Positions 16,267-25,904 of a DNA stretch of 53,099 nucleotides are shown here, piece by piece. How positions within the stretch are numbered: the first letter of the stretch is position 1; each line of letters starts with the position of its first letter. A model generated the notes under the pieces. That model was given only the letters and a program-made list of their open reading frames with translations. It was not told the origin of the DNA and made no database searches. Made by a program: the position numbers and the translations under genes. The DNA comes from Nonomuraea longispora (GTDB lineage Bacteria > Actinomycetota > Actinomycetes > Streptosporangiales > Streptosporangiaceae), in NCBI RefSeq assembly GCF_004348345.1, contig NZ_SMJZ01000032.1, positions 1 to 53,099 of the forward strand. The letters run 5' to 3'.

Positions 16267-19200
16267 GAGTGTCTCCTGACTTGTGTTCGTGCCGCGATCC
16301 AGCTCAAGGCGGCGGCTCGTGCCAAGTGCAGACACGTCCGCTCGCTGGTTGGAGACGTTCCGAGCATGGTTCAGATGGAGCAGGTCGGGGAGTAGGTCTC
16401 GGGCGCTGATGTCGGCGGTCTGCAATGCGGCCCGGTAGACCTCGGCGGCAGAGTGCCGTCGTTTCCAGCTGGCGAGGACGTCGTGCCAGCTGGGATCTGT
16501 GGCCAGGACGGTGCGGTGGTCGGGATTGGCCAGGGTGCGGGCGTGATTGAACAGTGCGTGGTCGGGAGCTTGGGAGTCGGGCCGGATGTGTTCGATGAGC
16601 CAGCGCGTCGCTGAAGCGGTGTCATCGATCAGCGCCATGACCAAGTCGAGGAAGCTAGCGGCGGTCACCGCTCGCGCGTCGATCCCTGTCGCGGTGCAGG
16701 CCGCGAGCTGGGCGAGTACGGCGGTGGAATCTGCGGCGAAGTATGCCTCGGCGGGCTCCATCGCGTCGGGGCCGCCGAAGCGGGCGACCTCGGGGTAGTA
16801 GGTGTCCCATTGGACCCGGCCGGTGAGGCCGTTGTGGCGGAGGTGGGTGCACCAGGTGTTGATGCGGTCGATGACCGGGGTGAGCGTGTCGGGCGGCACG
16901 GTCATGCGGATGCGCAGGTGCTCGTCGGGGTCGTGGTAGCGCAGGAACCACCACGCGAGGGGGCCGGTGATCGGTTCCAGCAGTTCCACCAGGCGGGGCA
17001 TGTGCCGTAGAAGGACGCTGGTGTGCCGGTCGGGGTGGCCGTACAGCTTGAGGTACAGGCGCCCGTTCTGGCCGTGCAGGTACCCGTGGTCACGCCCGCT
17101 GATGGCGTGGAAGCGGCTTGGCGGATCGACCTGGGCAGTGATCGTCTTCAGCGGCAGCACCAGCTCGTGGGCGTGGCCGCCGATCCATCCGGCGTCATCT
17201 GGGCCGGGAGCGGGCAGCAGTGCGGCGGCGTCGTGGGTACGCAGGTGGTCGTGTAGGAGCGCCCGGTGAGCGGGCTCGTCGAGGTCGAGGATGATGCGGC
17301 GGTCACCTTCACCCAGGTAGACCCTCGACGGCAGGCCGAGCTTGTCCCGCCAGACTGCCAGAGCGCGGTCCCAGTCCGGCCATGACGCGTCTCGATTGGG
17401 CACATCGGAGGCGCACAAGCGCCAGCGTGCCGGAGAGATGATTGTCCGGCCGTAACGCAGCGCTGGCAGGAACGGCAGCATGGTGGCCGGTCCCCAGTCG
17501 AACTCGGTACAGGGTGTGCTGAGCGCGGTTGGTGCTTCGGTGAGGAAGCGTGTCAACGGGTGGATATGGGTGGCCGGGTTGACGGCGTTCAGCGTCAGCG
17601 GTTCCACGACGCGGCGTCGTGAGCGGGACATGACGTACAGGCGATGGGCGTCTGCGGTGATGCCGAGGTCGGTTACGGCGAGCTGCTGGTCGTCGGCGGG
17701 GTGGTACTCGGCGATCGGCAGCAGATGCCGGCACACGCGCGGGACGCGGGTGACGTCTCCGCTGCTGGTATGAAGGGACGGCGCCGAAATCTGGGCCCTC
17801 AGCGCGCCCAAGACGACTGTCGGCGTGTTCGCGCATAGCGCCGCCGTCCGCTTCAAATCATCGCCCTCCAGCAGCGGCAGGAATCGGCCGATCGTCGTAC
17901 CGGCGTGGCGGGACACTCCGAGGATCGTCAGCGTGTAGGTCCCGTCGGCGATCGCCTGTGGGGTGGTGGCGTCCAGGCGGAGGGCCAGCGCGGTGCTCGG
18001 CTGGACGGGCACGCCTCGTCCGATGACGGACAGGCGGTCGATGACCTTGTCATCCAGGATGATCTCGTGCTGGAGGTGCAGCGCTGCTCGCCCTGCCAGG
18101 GCGAGCAGTTCGGTGTCACGCTTGGTTGGCGCGGTCGGTTGTGGGGAGGGTGCGCCGAGGTATCCGGCCGGGTAGCCGAGCCCGGTATCGGCGTCGATGA
18201 CGTCCAGGACGGGAACCAGGGCGTGCGGGCCGTAGCGCTCTAGGAAACGCTGGTGCCAGTCGATCCAGCCACTGCTGAGAGCGGGACGCCGGGCCAGGCG
18301 GATGAGCACGTCGGCTGCGGTGGCGGCTTCCTTTGCCACGGTGGCGGGCAACGTCAGGCTGGCGTCCAGGCGGGTGTCGCAAGCAAGCGGCTGAACGTCG
18401 CTGTGCACAACGCGCATGGAGACGGCAGCTCGTGTCATCGCCTCCTGCTGGTCGGTCGGCCGCGCCAGATGTGGTTGGTGCGCGAGCTCGTCGGCGATGG
18501 CGCGTAGCCGTTTGACGGTCTCGGTCGCCTCGCTCATGGCGTCGGCGTTCACTGCGGTGAGTTCGGCGAGGAGGTAGCCGAGGGGGTCGCTCGTCGTCGT
18601 AGGCGGTCGCAAGCTGGTGAGCAGGATCCGTTCGCGTACCAGGCGCGCCAACAGTGTGTCGATGGCGGGCCTGGTCGCGGTAGGGAACATGGCGGCGAGC
18701 CGGCCGTGGAGGCTCTCATACGGGACCGGGTGCTGAGCCAGGCGCAGTGCGGCCCGCAGGGGTTCGGTGGCGCGAACGTTGACGTGCGCCGGGGCTCCGT
18801 CCGGTCGGGTGTGGGGGCGGTGCTCCAGCACGATCTGGCCATCTCGCTCGAACAGCAGGTCGTTGGCCACCATGGCCAGGCGCCTGCGTAGCGCCGGGAT
18901 GTCTTCGAGTTCGTCGACGACGGCGAACAGCCATGCGGTACGTGCCCGCAATATTGCCTGGTGGGCGTCGCCGATCCGTATCGAAGCCTTTCGAGCTGCG
19001 GTGATGCGGGCTGAGGCGATGCCGGCGAACAGTCCGAACGGGGTTGCTCGGGTCCGGGCGCGCAGCAGGTAACGCATCGCCGACACCACGAGACGGCGCG
19101 TAGCAGCGTCGTCGAGGTGATGTCCGTCCAGCATGGCGTCGATGCGTTGCGCCAGGTCGGGACTGGCGTGCTGGACCGCTGTCGCGAATGCGGGAATCTG

Positions 19201-19335
19201 CCAGATGCTGCTCAGCCAGCACCGCCAGGATTCTTGATCGGCAGATGGGCTGGTCAGGTCTGGCCAGGGTGGAAGTAGGTGCTGGGGTGGCCACGTTGCG
19301 GCGCGTAGCAGCGCGCCGTCGCCGTACTTGTACAT
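16263..19335 (-). CDS. Class I lanthipeptide dehydratase LanB, apparent frameshift near the C-terminus
   Basis: A full-length dehydratase of about 1023 residues when one base near 16353 is removed. The start is ATG 19335 (MYKYGDGALLRAATW); GTG 19359 is a weaker choice. The glutamylation domain (about 1-650) contains RARTRATPFGLFAG. The SpaB_C elimination domain (about 700-1000) contains WWFLRYHDPDEHLRIRM. It uses glutamyl-tRNA to activate Ser/Thr and then eliminates to Dha/Dhb. As sequenced, the frame after HLNHARNVSN reads into lanC. The alternative frame gives ERTCLHLARAAALSWIAAR, a normal LanB tail, and a TGA at 16263-16265 that overlaps the lanC ATG. The loss would affect only the last 25 residues or so. 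Confidence 0.9.
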
Positions 19336-19412
19336 CGCCGTCCCGGATGGGGGTGGCACCCTCGGCCGGCCGATCAGTGTCGACCGACCGCAGGCGCTTT
19401 CAGGGGTTGAGT

Positions 19413-19430
19413 GTCCGCTCAGCTGCGGAC
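19413..19430 (-). terminator. Hairpin between precursor and lanB, possible attenuator
   Basis: GTCCGC (19413-19418) pairs with GCGGAC (19425-19430) around a 6-base loop, in the 108-base gap after the precursor gene. There is no U-tract. A weak terminator or RNA-processing hairpin here would give more precursor than enzyme message, as is common in lanthipeptide operons. Confidence 0.4.
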
Positions 19431-19443
19431 GTTGGCTTATCGG

Positions 19444-19638
19444 TTACGCGCAGGTTTTGGGGCAGGCGCTCTGGCACGTCTTGCCGCAGCCGTCGTCGGT
19501 CATTCGGATCAGTCTGTCGGCCTCCGGTCCGGACTCGACGAACGTGATGTCCAGTTCGAAGTCCGGCTCGATGTCGAGAGCGGGCGCCGGTGGGGGAACA
19601 GCCGGGGTGGAGAGCGTCTCGGCCAGTCGTGCGGACAT
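19444..19638 (-). CDS. FxLD family lanthipeptide precursor
   Basis: A 64-residue precursor from ATG 19638 with an excellent AAGGAGA site. The leader is acidic and holds the FELD motif at 27-30 that names the FxLD family, followed by ITFVESGPEADRLIRM. The core tail is about TDDGCGKTCQSACPKTCA. It has four Cys at 51, 55, 59 and 63 (exact i+4 spacing) and four Ser/Thr at 47, 54, 57 and 62. LanB and LanC in the next genes should install several (methyl)lanthionines. The DDG sequence near the core start is a plausible target for the PCMT-like methyltransferase encoded just upstream. The protease is not visible in this window. Confidence 0.93.
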   Translation of the reverse strand: MSARLAETLSTPAVPPPAPALDIEPDFELDITFVESGPEADRLIRMTDDGCGKTCQSACPKTCA

Positions 19639-19680
19639 GGTTGTCTCCTTACTTGTGGCGGGTGGGGCTTCCGGAAGCCT

Positions 19681-20934
19681 TCAGGCGGGGGTACCGCCAG
19701 CGGTCCCGGAGTTCGGGGGCCAGGAGACGGCGATGCTTCCGTGCCGCTTGCGCACCACCCCGCCCAGCTCAGGCTCCGGTGGGGTGTCGGCCTGAGCGGG
19801 TAGATAGCGGATGGAGGCGGCGTCGCGGCGGCGGAAGTTTTCCGCCCAGCGGAGCAGTAGCTGCCCGTACTGCTCTGCGACGTCCGCTGCGGAGGGTCCG
19901 TGCGCGATGACGCCGCACTCGAAACCGGTGTCGCTGTCCTGGCTGGCGCGTTTAATGCGGTAGGCGAAGCTGCCGTCGTGGGCGATGAGGGCGGGTACTC
20001 CGAGGCGCGTGGCGGCGGTCAGCAGTCCGCCGTCGATGCGCTCCTGGCTGGCGTGCAGCAAGGCCATCCGGGGCGAGTTGGTCAGTAGGAAAAGCTCCAG
20101 TTCGTCGGGCATATCGAAGACGGCGCCGGGCCAGGCATTCGAGGTGGGTTCGTGCAGGGCTTGCCGAAGCGCGGTCACGTCGAAGCCGGCCTCGTCGGAG
20201 TCCTCTACGGTCAGGTAGACGCCGGTGTCGAGGGTGAGGCGGCGGCGGTCGTGTGCTCCTTGCCCCTGTACGGGGACAAAGCGGCACAGGCGGTAGCTGC
20301 GGCTGATCAGGCCGGCGCCGTCGCGGTCGAACGCGATGGATCGGGTGATGCCCTTCATCCGCAGGGGCACCACGAGCCGGCCGTCGCCGGTGAGCTGCTT
20401 CAGCCATGCGGGTGGGATGTCCGGGCTGTCGAAGGTGACGATGATCCGGTCGTACGGGGCGCTTGCAGGAACACCGTGTTCGGCGTCGGCGAGTATCACG
20501 TCGACGCGTTCATATCCGGCTTGAGTGAGGCCCGTGCGAGCCCGTTCGACGATGTCGGGGTCGATGTCGACGGAGGTGACGTGCCCGGCCGGGCCGACGA
20601 GTTCTTGCAGGAGGGCGGCGTTGTAGCCCATGGAGCCGATCTCGAGGACATTCATGCCGGATCTGATGGCCGCCTGCTCCAGCATGGTGGCCTGGAGATG
20701 CGGCGCCGACAGCGAGCTGAGGGTCAGGCCGTCGCCGTCTCGCTTGACCGGTACGGCGGTGTTCGATTCGTACGCCTCCTGCAGAGATACCTCCGGCGCG
20801 AACAGGTGCCGGGGCACTGCGGTCATGGCGTCGGCCACGGCCTCTGAGGTGATCGGGTCGCCGCGGAGCTCATCCACCATGGCGGTGCGAAGGCGGGCGG
20901 GTTCGTCGGCGTCGTGGTTGCGGATCGTAGTCAT
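19681..20934 (-). CDS. FxLD-system PCMT-like methyltransferase
   Basis: A 417-residue SAM-dependent methyltransferase related to protein-L-isoaspartate O-methyltransferase. Residues about 15-220 hold the fold, with TLSSLSAPHLQATMLEQA, motif I VLEIGSMGYNAALLQEL and DIDPDIVERAR. The C-terminal 200 residues are an extra domain typical of the 'methyltransferase, FxLD system' group. It is the first gene of the cluster operon, 42 bases before the precursor. Related lanthipeptide enzymes methylate an Asp side chain and drive succinimide or isoAsp formation. The DDG in the precursor would suit this, by inference. Confidence 0.9.
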   Translation of the reverse strand: MTTIRNHDADEPARLRTAMVDELRGDPITSEAVADAMTAVPRHLFAPEVSLQEAYESNTAVPVKRDGDGLTLSSLSAPHLQATMLEQAAIRSGMNVLEIGSMGYNAALLQELVGPAGHVTSVDIDPDIVERARTGLTQAGYERVDVILADAEHGVPASAPYDRIIVTFDSPDIPPAWLKQLTGDGRLVVPLRMKGITRSIAFDRDGAGLISRSYRLCRFVPVQGQGAHDRRRLTLDTGVYLTVEDSDEAGFDVTALRQALHEPTSNAWPGAVFDMPDELELFLLTNSPRMALLHASQERIDGGLLTAATRLGVPALIAHDGSFAYRIKRASQDSDTGFECGVIAHGPSAADVAEQYGQLLLRWAENFRRRDAASIRYLPAQADTPPEPELGGVVRKRHGSIAVSWPPNSGTAGGTPA

Positions 20935-21120
20935 GTGATCACCGTATTGGTCGGGTGGCTGGACAGGTCGCTATCGGGATGAGGCTGAGGGCATACAGCT
21001 TGATCCCGTACGGATGGCGCTGTTTGTGGAGCAGGGATAGCCGGGCTCGGCTGCCCAGGCAGAGCCGTGAACGGTGCGCCTGACCAGGGCATGTGGAGCG
21101 GACGCCGTTTCTCGTTCCCG

Positions 21121-21540
21121 TCACCCTCGCTCCCAGTGAGGGCTGGCATGCTGCCACAGGCCCTGAACTTCTTCGGCCATCCGGCGCACAAGCATCTCCT
21201 GATCGGGGGCCGTGACGATCAGCCCTGGGCGGGGGCATTCGCCGCGATAGAAGGCCACGAGGCCGCGCTCGTGACGGGAGTAGAAGAGCAACCAGTGGGG
21301 AAACCTCGCCTGGCTCTCCGCCACGTACTTCATCCCGCGGCGATCCGCCTCGGCGTCGCTGGCGAAACTCACAATCGTCCACTCCGATCGCGCAAGTGAG
21401 GCAAGGTGCAGGCCGGGCTCGCACTCTCTGAACGCGAGCCCGGCCACGCGTACGGGCAGCGGGGAAGGCGACACCGGGCCACCCGCACAGGGCATGGCAT
21501 GCGGTGGTGCAAGCCGGTTCCGCACTTCACTGATTGCCAT
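21121..21540 (-). CDS. Hypothetical protein
   Basis: About 139 residues if started at ATG 21540 (MAISEVRNRLAPPHAM). The frame remains open to 21693. The C-terminal half looks like real protein: SEWTIVSFASDAEADRRGMK, FPHWLLFYSRHERGLVAFYR and EEVQGLWQHASPHWERG. I do not recognise a family, and no signal or membrane segment is seen. The ribosome site is poor, so the start is uncertain. It lies between the lanthipeptide operon promoter (20935-21120) and a divergent XRE regulator. Confidence 0.5.
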   Translation of the reverse strand: MAISEVRNRLAPPHAMPCAGGPVSPSPLPVRVAGLAFRECEPGLHLASLARSEWTIVSFASDAEADRRGMKYVAESQARFPHWLLFYSRHERGLVAFYRGECPRPGLIVTAPDQEMLVRRMAEEVQGLWQHASPHWERG

Positions 21541-21826
21541 GCCACGACCAGGAAGCCCCAGGAGATACGGCCACGTCTTCGGCCGAACTTGCCGGCCGAA
21601 TCGGCGGACGCCGAGCTGTGTGACCGCAGCAACGTCACGATGATCAGCACCGCAGTACTCACGACTTAGGGCTGAGCCGGTGCCGAGGGACATGTGGCCT
21701 CATCGTGTCGGGGGGCTTCTCGCGTTCGCCTAGCACATCGGACCAAGAGCCCTACACCTGGACGATGCGGGCCGCTTGCGTGCACTCCGGCGATACTTCT
21801 GAAGCATCTCGCTGGTCACGGACGCG

Positions 21827-23272
21827 ATGGAGGGGCACACTGAGCGTGCCCACACCGTGCCCACACGCCGACCGAAAAGGGATCGCCAGGTGGAAGCACC
21901 ACCACTCCCACTTCCGGACCTGCTGAAACACCTCCGGCACGCCGCCAAAATGACGCAGCAGCAGATGGCAGAACAGCTCTGCGCGATGACCGGCACGTGG
22001 ACGCTCACCCGATTCGAGATCGGCAGATGGGAACAGGGCCGTGTCCGGCCCACGTCATGGCTGCCTGCCCTGGCCGAGGTTCTCAACGTGGACCTCAATG
22101 TGCTGGAGAAGGCGCCGGACAGAGCCGACAAGAAGACGCGCTCCAAGCAGGCGGCACCCGATCCCTACACTGGCCTCAGCAACGAGGCAGAGCAGGTGGG
22201 CGAGGTGCTACGCCGGACATTCCTCCAGAGCGGAATCGCGGTCGCCGTGATGCCAGCCATGAGCACTCACCAAGATCGGCGCGTCATCCAGGCCCTCAAC
22301 GTGGTGGGGAGTGCCCACATCGGCAGGGTCCTGGACGGGCTCGGGGAACTCATCGATCACTACGCACAGACGATCTGCTCCCTGCCCCCCGCTGAGGTGT
22401 ACGACGAACTGCTCACCGTCAGGTCCTACACCAGCGGCATCATGGACCAGGTCAGGCATGCACCAGCAAGGACAGACCTCGTCCTCGCGACCGGCCGGCT
22501 CTCACACCTGCTCGCGGTCGCCGCCTGCGACATGGGCGAACACGCCGCCGCGCGCGTCTGGTGTTCCGACGCCGAACGCCGAAGCCGCGAAGCGGGACAT
22601 CCCGAACTGGAAGCATGGTCCACCCTGACCAAAGCCATGATCGCCTGGTACCAGGGTCAGCCTCGCCACTCAGCGACGTTGTCGGCCCGCGGCCAGGAAC
22701 TCGTGCAGTGCGGCACCGTCGTTTACGCGAAGCTGGCCTCTCAAGAGATGCGCGCTGCGGCGATGGCCGGGGACGTGGACGGCATGACGCGGGCCCGGAG
22801 ACAAGCGAGCACAGCGGTCGCGGCGCTTCCGGCCGACGCACCCACCACTGGAGCCTTGTCGATCGCGCTGTCGGAAGACCCGCCGTACACCGCGACGTCT
22901 CTGCTGTTCGCCGGCCGCTATCGGGAGGCCGTAACCGTCACTAACCGGGTGATCGAGATCGTCTACCAGCCCGAGGCGCGGCAGCGTGGTGAGCATCCTT
23001 CCGGGTACGCTCGCTCCCTGTTGATCCTCGCGCTGGCCCAGGCCGCGCTGGGCCGGCTGGACGAATCGGTAGCCGCCGGCCACGCCGCGCTCTCCGGCAG
23101 TCGCCCGGCCTGGCCGACCATGGTGCTGGCGGGCAAGCTTGACAAGGTGCTTGCTCAGCGGTTCGCCGATGCCCATCAGGTAGCCGAGTACCATGCTTGC
23201 TACCTGGGTGCGATCACTACTTCCGCAGCACACCAGTTGCAGCTCTCGCACGCTGTTGAGGACCGTGAATGA
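21827..23272 (+). CDS. XRE-family regulator with C-terminal helical repeats
   Basis: A 481-residue protein. The N-terminal helix-turn-helix (about 28-85) reads LPDLLKHLRHAAKMTQQQMA and then FEIGRWEQGRVRPTSW, the xenobiotic-response-element type. Residues about 110-470 form TPR-like repeats, for example ARSLLILALAQAALGRLDES. A better start may be GTG 21890 (MEAPPLPLPDLL), because AAGGGA lies 8 bases before it. Such proteins are common cytoplasmic regulators in actinomycetes and often sit beside RiPP clusters. Its stop overlaps the start of the YdcF gene by 4 bases. Control of the FxLD operon is plausible, not shown. Confidence 0.85.
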   Translation: MEGHTERAHTVPTRRPKRDRQVEAPPLPLPDLLKHLRHAAKMTQQQMAEQLCAMTGTWTLTRFEIGRWEQGRVRPTSWLPALAEVLNVDLNVLEKAPDRADKKTRSKQAAPDPYTGLSNEAEQVGEVLRRTFLQSGIAVAVMPAMSTHQDRRVIQALNVVGSAHIGRVLDGLGELIDHYAQTICSLPPAEVYDELLTVRSYTSGIMDQVRHAPARTDLVLATGRLSHLLAVAACDMGEHAAARVWCSDAERRSREAGHPELEAWSTLTKAMIAWYQGQPRHSATLSARGQELVQCGTVVYAKLASQEMRAAAMAGDVDGMTRARRQASTAVAALPADAPTTGALSIALSEDPPYTATSLLFAGRYREAVTVTNRVIEIVYQPEARQRGEHPSGYARSLLILALAQAALGRLDESVAAGHAALSGSRPAWPTMVLAGKLDKVLAQRFADAHQVAEYHACYLGAITTSAAHQLQLSHAVEDRE

Positions 23273-23871
23273 CCGACGAGATCAGCTCGGGGCAGGTAGC
23301 CGAGATCACCGCGTTCGTGGACATCCAGGCCCCACCACCGGCGGATCAGGCGACTGCCCTCTTTTTGTTCGGCACCAACCAGGCGCCGCCCGCGGAGATC
23401 GCCGCCGAGCGTTTCCACGCGGGACTGGCACCTCTGATCATCGTCACCGGTGGCGTGAACCGGCACAACGGGATCGTTGAAGGCCGGACATTCCAGCGTC
23501 AACTCATGGACCGCGGTGTCCCTGAGGCCGTGATCCGCTGCGAAGACCGGTCCGCCAGCACCTGGCAGAACGTCGAGTTCTCGCTTGCCTACCTTCATGA
23601 AGCACTTCGTGCCGGGCTGACGATTACGACGGTGTCGAAGTGGTACCACCGCCGTACCGTGCACATCCTCAAGACCCTGCTCCACGACGTCGGTGCCTTC
23701 AACGCCATCGGCTGGGAGCCGGTCTACGCGGGCAAGCTCGTCACCCGGGCTGACTGGCCGTCCATCCCTGACGGGAGGCGGCGGGTGCTCCGCGAATGGG
23801 AAGAGGTCTCTCGCCGGGTTGAAGACGGCAGCCTTGCCACGCTGGAACGCGTGAACGGATCGTGGCGCTGA
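23269..23871 (+). CDS. YdcF family protein (DUF218)
   Basis: A 200-residue protein coupled to the XRE regulator by an ATGA overlap. Family features are the opening LFLFGTNQAPPAEIAAERF, the strand-loop LIIVTGGVNRHNG, then CEDRSASTWQNVEFS and TVSKWYHRRTV, typical of the DUF218/YdcF Rossmann-like fold. E. coli YdcF binds SAM, and other members are linked to envelope or vancomycin-resistance (SanA) roles. No membrane segment is seen here, so a cytosolic role is likely. Its recurrent pairing with XRE-repeat regulators suggests that they act together, but the reaction is unknown. Confidence 0.82.
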   Translation: MTDEISSGQVAEITAFVDIQAPPPADQATALFLFGTNQAPPAEIAAERFHAGLAPLIIVTGGVNRHNGIVEGRTFQRQLMDRGVPEAVIRCEDRSASTWQNVEFSLAYLHEALRAGLTITTVSKWYHRRTVHILKTLLHDVGAFNAIGWEPVYAGKLVTRADWPSIPDGRRRVLREWEEVSRRVEDGSLATLERVNGSWR

Positions 23872-24451
23872 CCCTCGAGATCCGACCGACTGCACAGATC
23901 CAGACTGCATACAACATGCGAAGTTCAGGGGCCGAGAAGACGATGGCACGCGACGTTGCGGATCCGGAACTCAGGTTTGTGCGGAGGGAACAGCTCGTCG
24001 CACTTCATGTCGATCAGCGACGAGCCCTCACCGCGTCGCGAAATGCCCGGTGAAGCTGGGCGAGGGTCGGCGGGGGTGTGCTTGATGCGGGGGCCCGATC
24101 GGGGAGAATGGCCGTTGGTTGACGGATGGACCACCGGCCGCGGACGTCCAGCGCCGTGACCGTGTGGCTCATCGATGCGTGTCTGGTTTTTGGACGTGCT
24201 GACGTTCTTGGCGCCGCCATCTCTGTCGTCTCGTCTACCGGCTTTCTGGTCAGGTGAGTCAGCGGTGCCGATGGGGGAAGCGGACGAGACGGATGACTTA
24301 CGCCACAGCTGATCGGGCGTCAAGGCGTTGATGCTGGCGGTGCCTTGGACAGCGCTCCCGGCTTGAGGCGGTGAGCTCTGCTGGCCGCCGGGCGCGCCTG
24401 CGCCGGCCACGGCTATCACGCCGGCGATGACGGCGGTAGCTTCACCCGCTA
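23872..24451. other. Gap with possible gene remnants left of the IS630 element
   Basis: No convincing intact gene is seen. On the minus strand an open frame reading out of the IS contains a hydrophobic stretch TAVIAGVIAVAGAGAPGGQQ followed by polar sequence. It could be the tail of a membrane protein cut by the insertion at 24450, but it lacks a recognisable domain. Confidence 0.35.
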
Positions 24452-25824
24452 GTGTCATCCGCCTGAAATTCGTCGGCAATATTTGGCGAGGGATTCGAGG
24501 ATCTCCTCGGCGGTCTTGGTCCAGACGAAGGGCTTGGGATCGGCGTTCCAGCGATCCATCCAGGCGCGGATGTCGTGCTCCAGCGCCTGGACGCTCTTGT
24601 GCACCCCTCGGCGGATGAGCTGGTCGGTCAGGTAGCCGAACCAGCGCTCGACTTGGTTGATCCAGGAGGAGCCGGTCGGGGTGAAGTGCATGTGGAAGCG
24701 GGGGTGCCGGGCCAGCCACGCCCTGATCGCCGGTGTCTTGTGGGTCCCGTAGTTGTCGCAGATCAGGTGGATGTCCAGCTCGGCCGGCACGGTCTTGTCG
24801 ATGGTGAGGAGGAACTTCTTGAACTCGGCAGCGCGATGCTGGCGGTGCAGTTCGCCGATGACGCTTCCGTCGGCGATGTTGAAGGCGGCGAACAGGCTGG
24901 TGATGCCATGACGAACGTAGTCGTGGGTGCGCCGTTCGGGCATGCCCGGCATCATCGGCAGCACCGGCTGCGACCGATCCAGCGCCTGGATCTGCGACTT
25001 CTCATCAACGCACAGCACCACCGCGCGTTCCGGCGGATCGTGATACAGCCCGACTACGTCGACGACCTTCTCTACGAACAGCGGATCGGTCGACAGCTTG
25101 AACGTGGTCGTGCGGTGCGGCTTAAGGTCGAAGGCCCGCCAGATCCGGCCGATGGTCGACTCCGACAGTCCGCTGCGCCGCGCCATCGAGGCGCGGGTCC
25201 AGTGCGTGGCGCCGGCCGGTGTCTCCTCCAAAGTGGCCACCACCACCCGCTCGACCTGCTCCAGGCTGATCGACGGGGGGCGGCCTGGGCGCGCCTCATC
25301 GATTAGCCCGTCCAGTCTCAGGCGCAGGAACCGGTGGCGCCACTTGGAGACCGTGTCCGGATGTACTCGCAACTCGGCGGCGATCTGCTTGTTGTCCTTA
25401 CCGTCCGCGCACCCCAGCACGATTTTCGCGCGCATCGCCAGGGCCTGCGCGGACTTGGCCCGCCGTGCCCATCGCTGCAGCACCGCCCGCTCGTCCTGCG
25501 ACACTGTCAGTCCCGCCTTGGGCCGGCCGGTGCGCGCGTCGTCGGCCAGAGCCTCCAGCCCGCCTCGGGCGAAAGCCGCACGCCACTTGCGCACCGTGCT
25601 CTCCGCAACGCCAAGATCCCGTGCCACCTGCGCAGTGCTGATCCCCGACCCTGCACACGCCAGCACGATCCTCGCCCGGACCGCCACCCTCGACGGCTCC
25701 GCTGACATCCCGATCAGCCGAGCCCGCTCACTGTCCGATAAGTGGATCTCCACTGCGGATGGTCCTGGATGCGCCACGACCACCACCATACGGATTTAAC
25801 TGGCGAATTTCAGGCGGATGACAC
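24452..25824 (-). mobile_element. IS630-family insertion sequence, complete
   Basis: The element is 1373 bp long. It is bounded by perfect 21-bp inverted repeats: 24452-24472 begins GTGTCATCCGCCTGAAATTC, and 25804-25824 is its exact reverse complement. It is flanked by TA on both sides (24450-24451 and 25825-25826), the expected target duplication for this family. It sits 80 bases upstream of the integrase start. Perfect ends and an intact transposase suggest a recent, possibly still active insertion. Confidence 0.93.
24455..25789 (-). CDS. IS630 family transposase
   Basis: A 444-residue transposase, intact. The N-terminal helix-turn-helix segments include [20 protein letters not shown] and [20 protein letters not shown]. 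The DDE residues are in [23 protein letters not shown] and [10 protein letters not shown]. The start ATG 25789 lies just inside the right inverted repeat, and the stop is within the left repeat. It catalyses cut-and-paste transposition into TA sites. No frameshift is seen, unlike the other transposase in this window. Confidence 0.93.
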   Translation of the reverse strand: MVVVVAHPGPSAVEIHLSDSERARLIGMSAEPSRVAVRARIVLACAGSGISTAQVARDLGVAESTVRKWRAAFARGGLEALADDARTGRPKAGLTVSQDERAVLQRWARRAKSAQALAMRAKIVLGCADGKDNKQIAAELRVHPDTVSKWRHRFLRLRLDGLIDEARPGRPPSISLEQVERVVVATLEETPAGATHWTRASMARRSGLSESTIGRIWRAFDLKPHRTTTFKLSTDPLFVEKVVDVVGLYHDPPERAVVLCVDEKSQIQALDRSQPVLPMMPGMPERRTHDYVRHGITSLFAAFNIADGSVIGELHRQHRAAEFKKFLLTIDKTVPAELDIHLICDNYGTHKTPAIRAWLARHPRFHMHFTPTGSSWINQVERWFGYLTDQLIRRGVHKSVQALEHDIRAWMDRWNADPKPFVWTKTAEEILESLAKYCRRISGG

Positions 25825-25904
25825 TAGCGCAACGCCCGTCCGGCGCGTGGTGTGGGTGCGGGCGATGGACAGAGGCGACAGTTCGACGAGAAAGGTCAGC
25901 CACG

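Noticed and set aside
15031..19359. A natural LanB-LanC fusion enzyme
   Set aside because: The alternative frame restores a normal LanB tail and an ATGA overlap with lanC, so a one-base shift is the simpler reading. Kept as a finding to test.
23925..24719. 264-codon minus-strand frame crossing the left end of the IS630 element
   Set aside because: Half of it is a shadow of the transposase and it spans the insertion junction. At most the outer part is a remnant of an interrupted gene.
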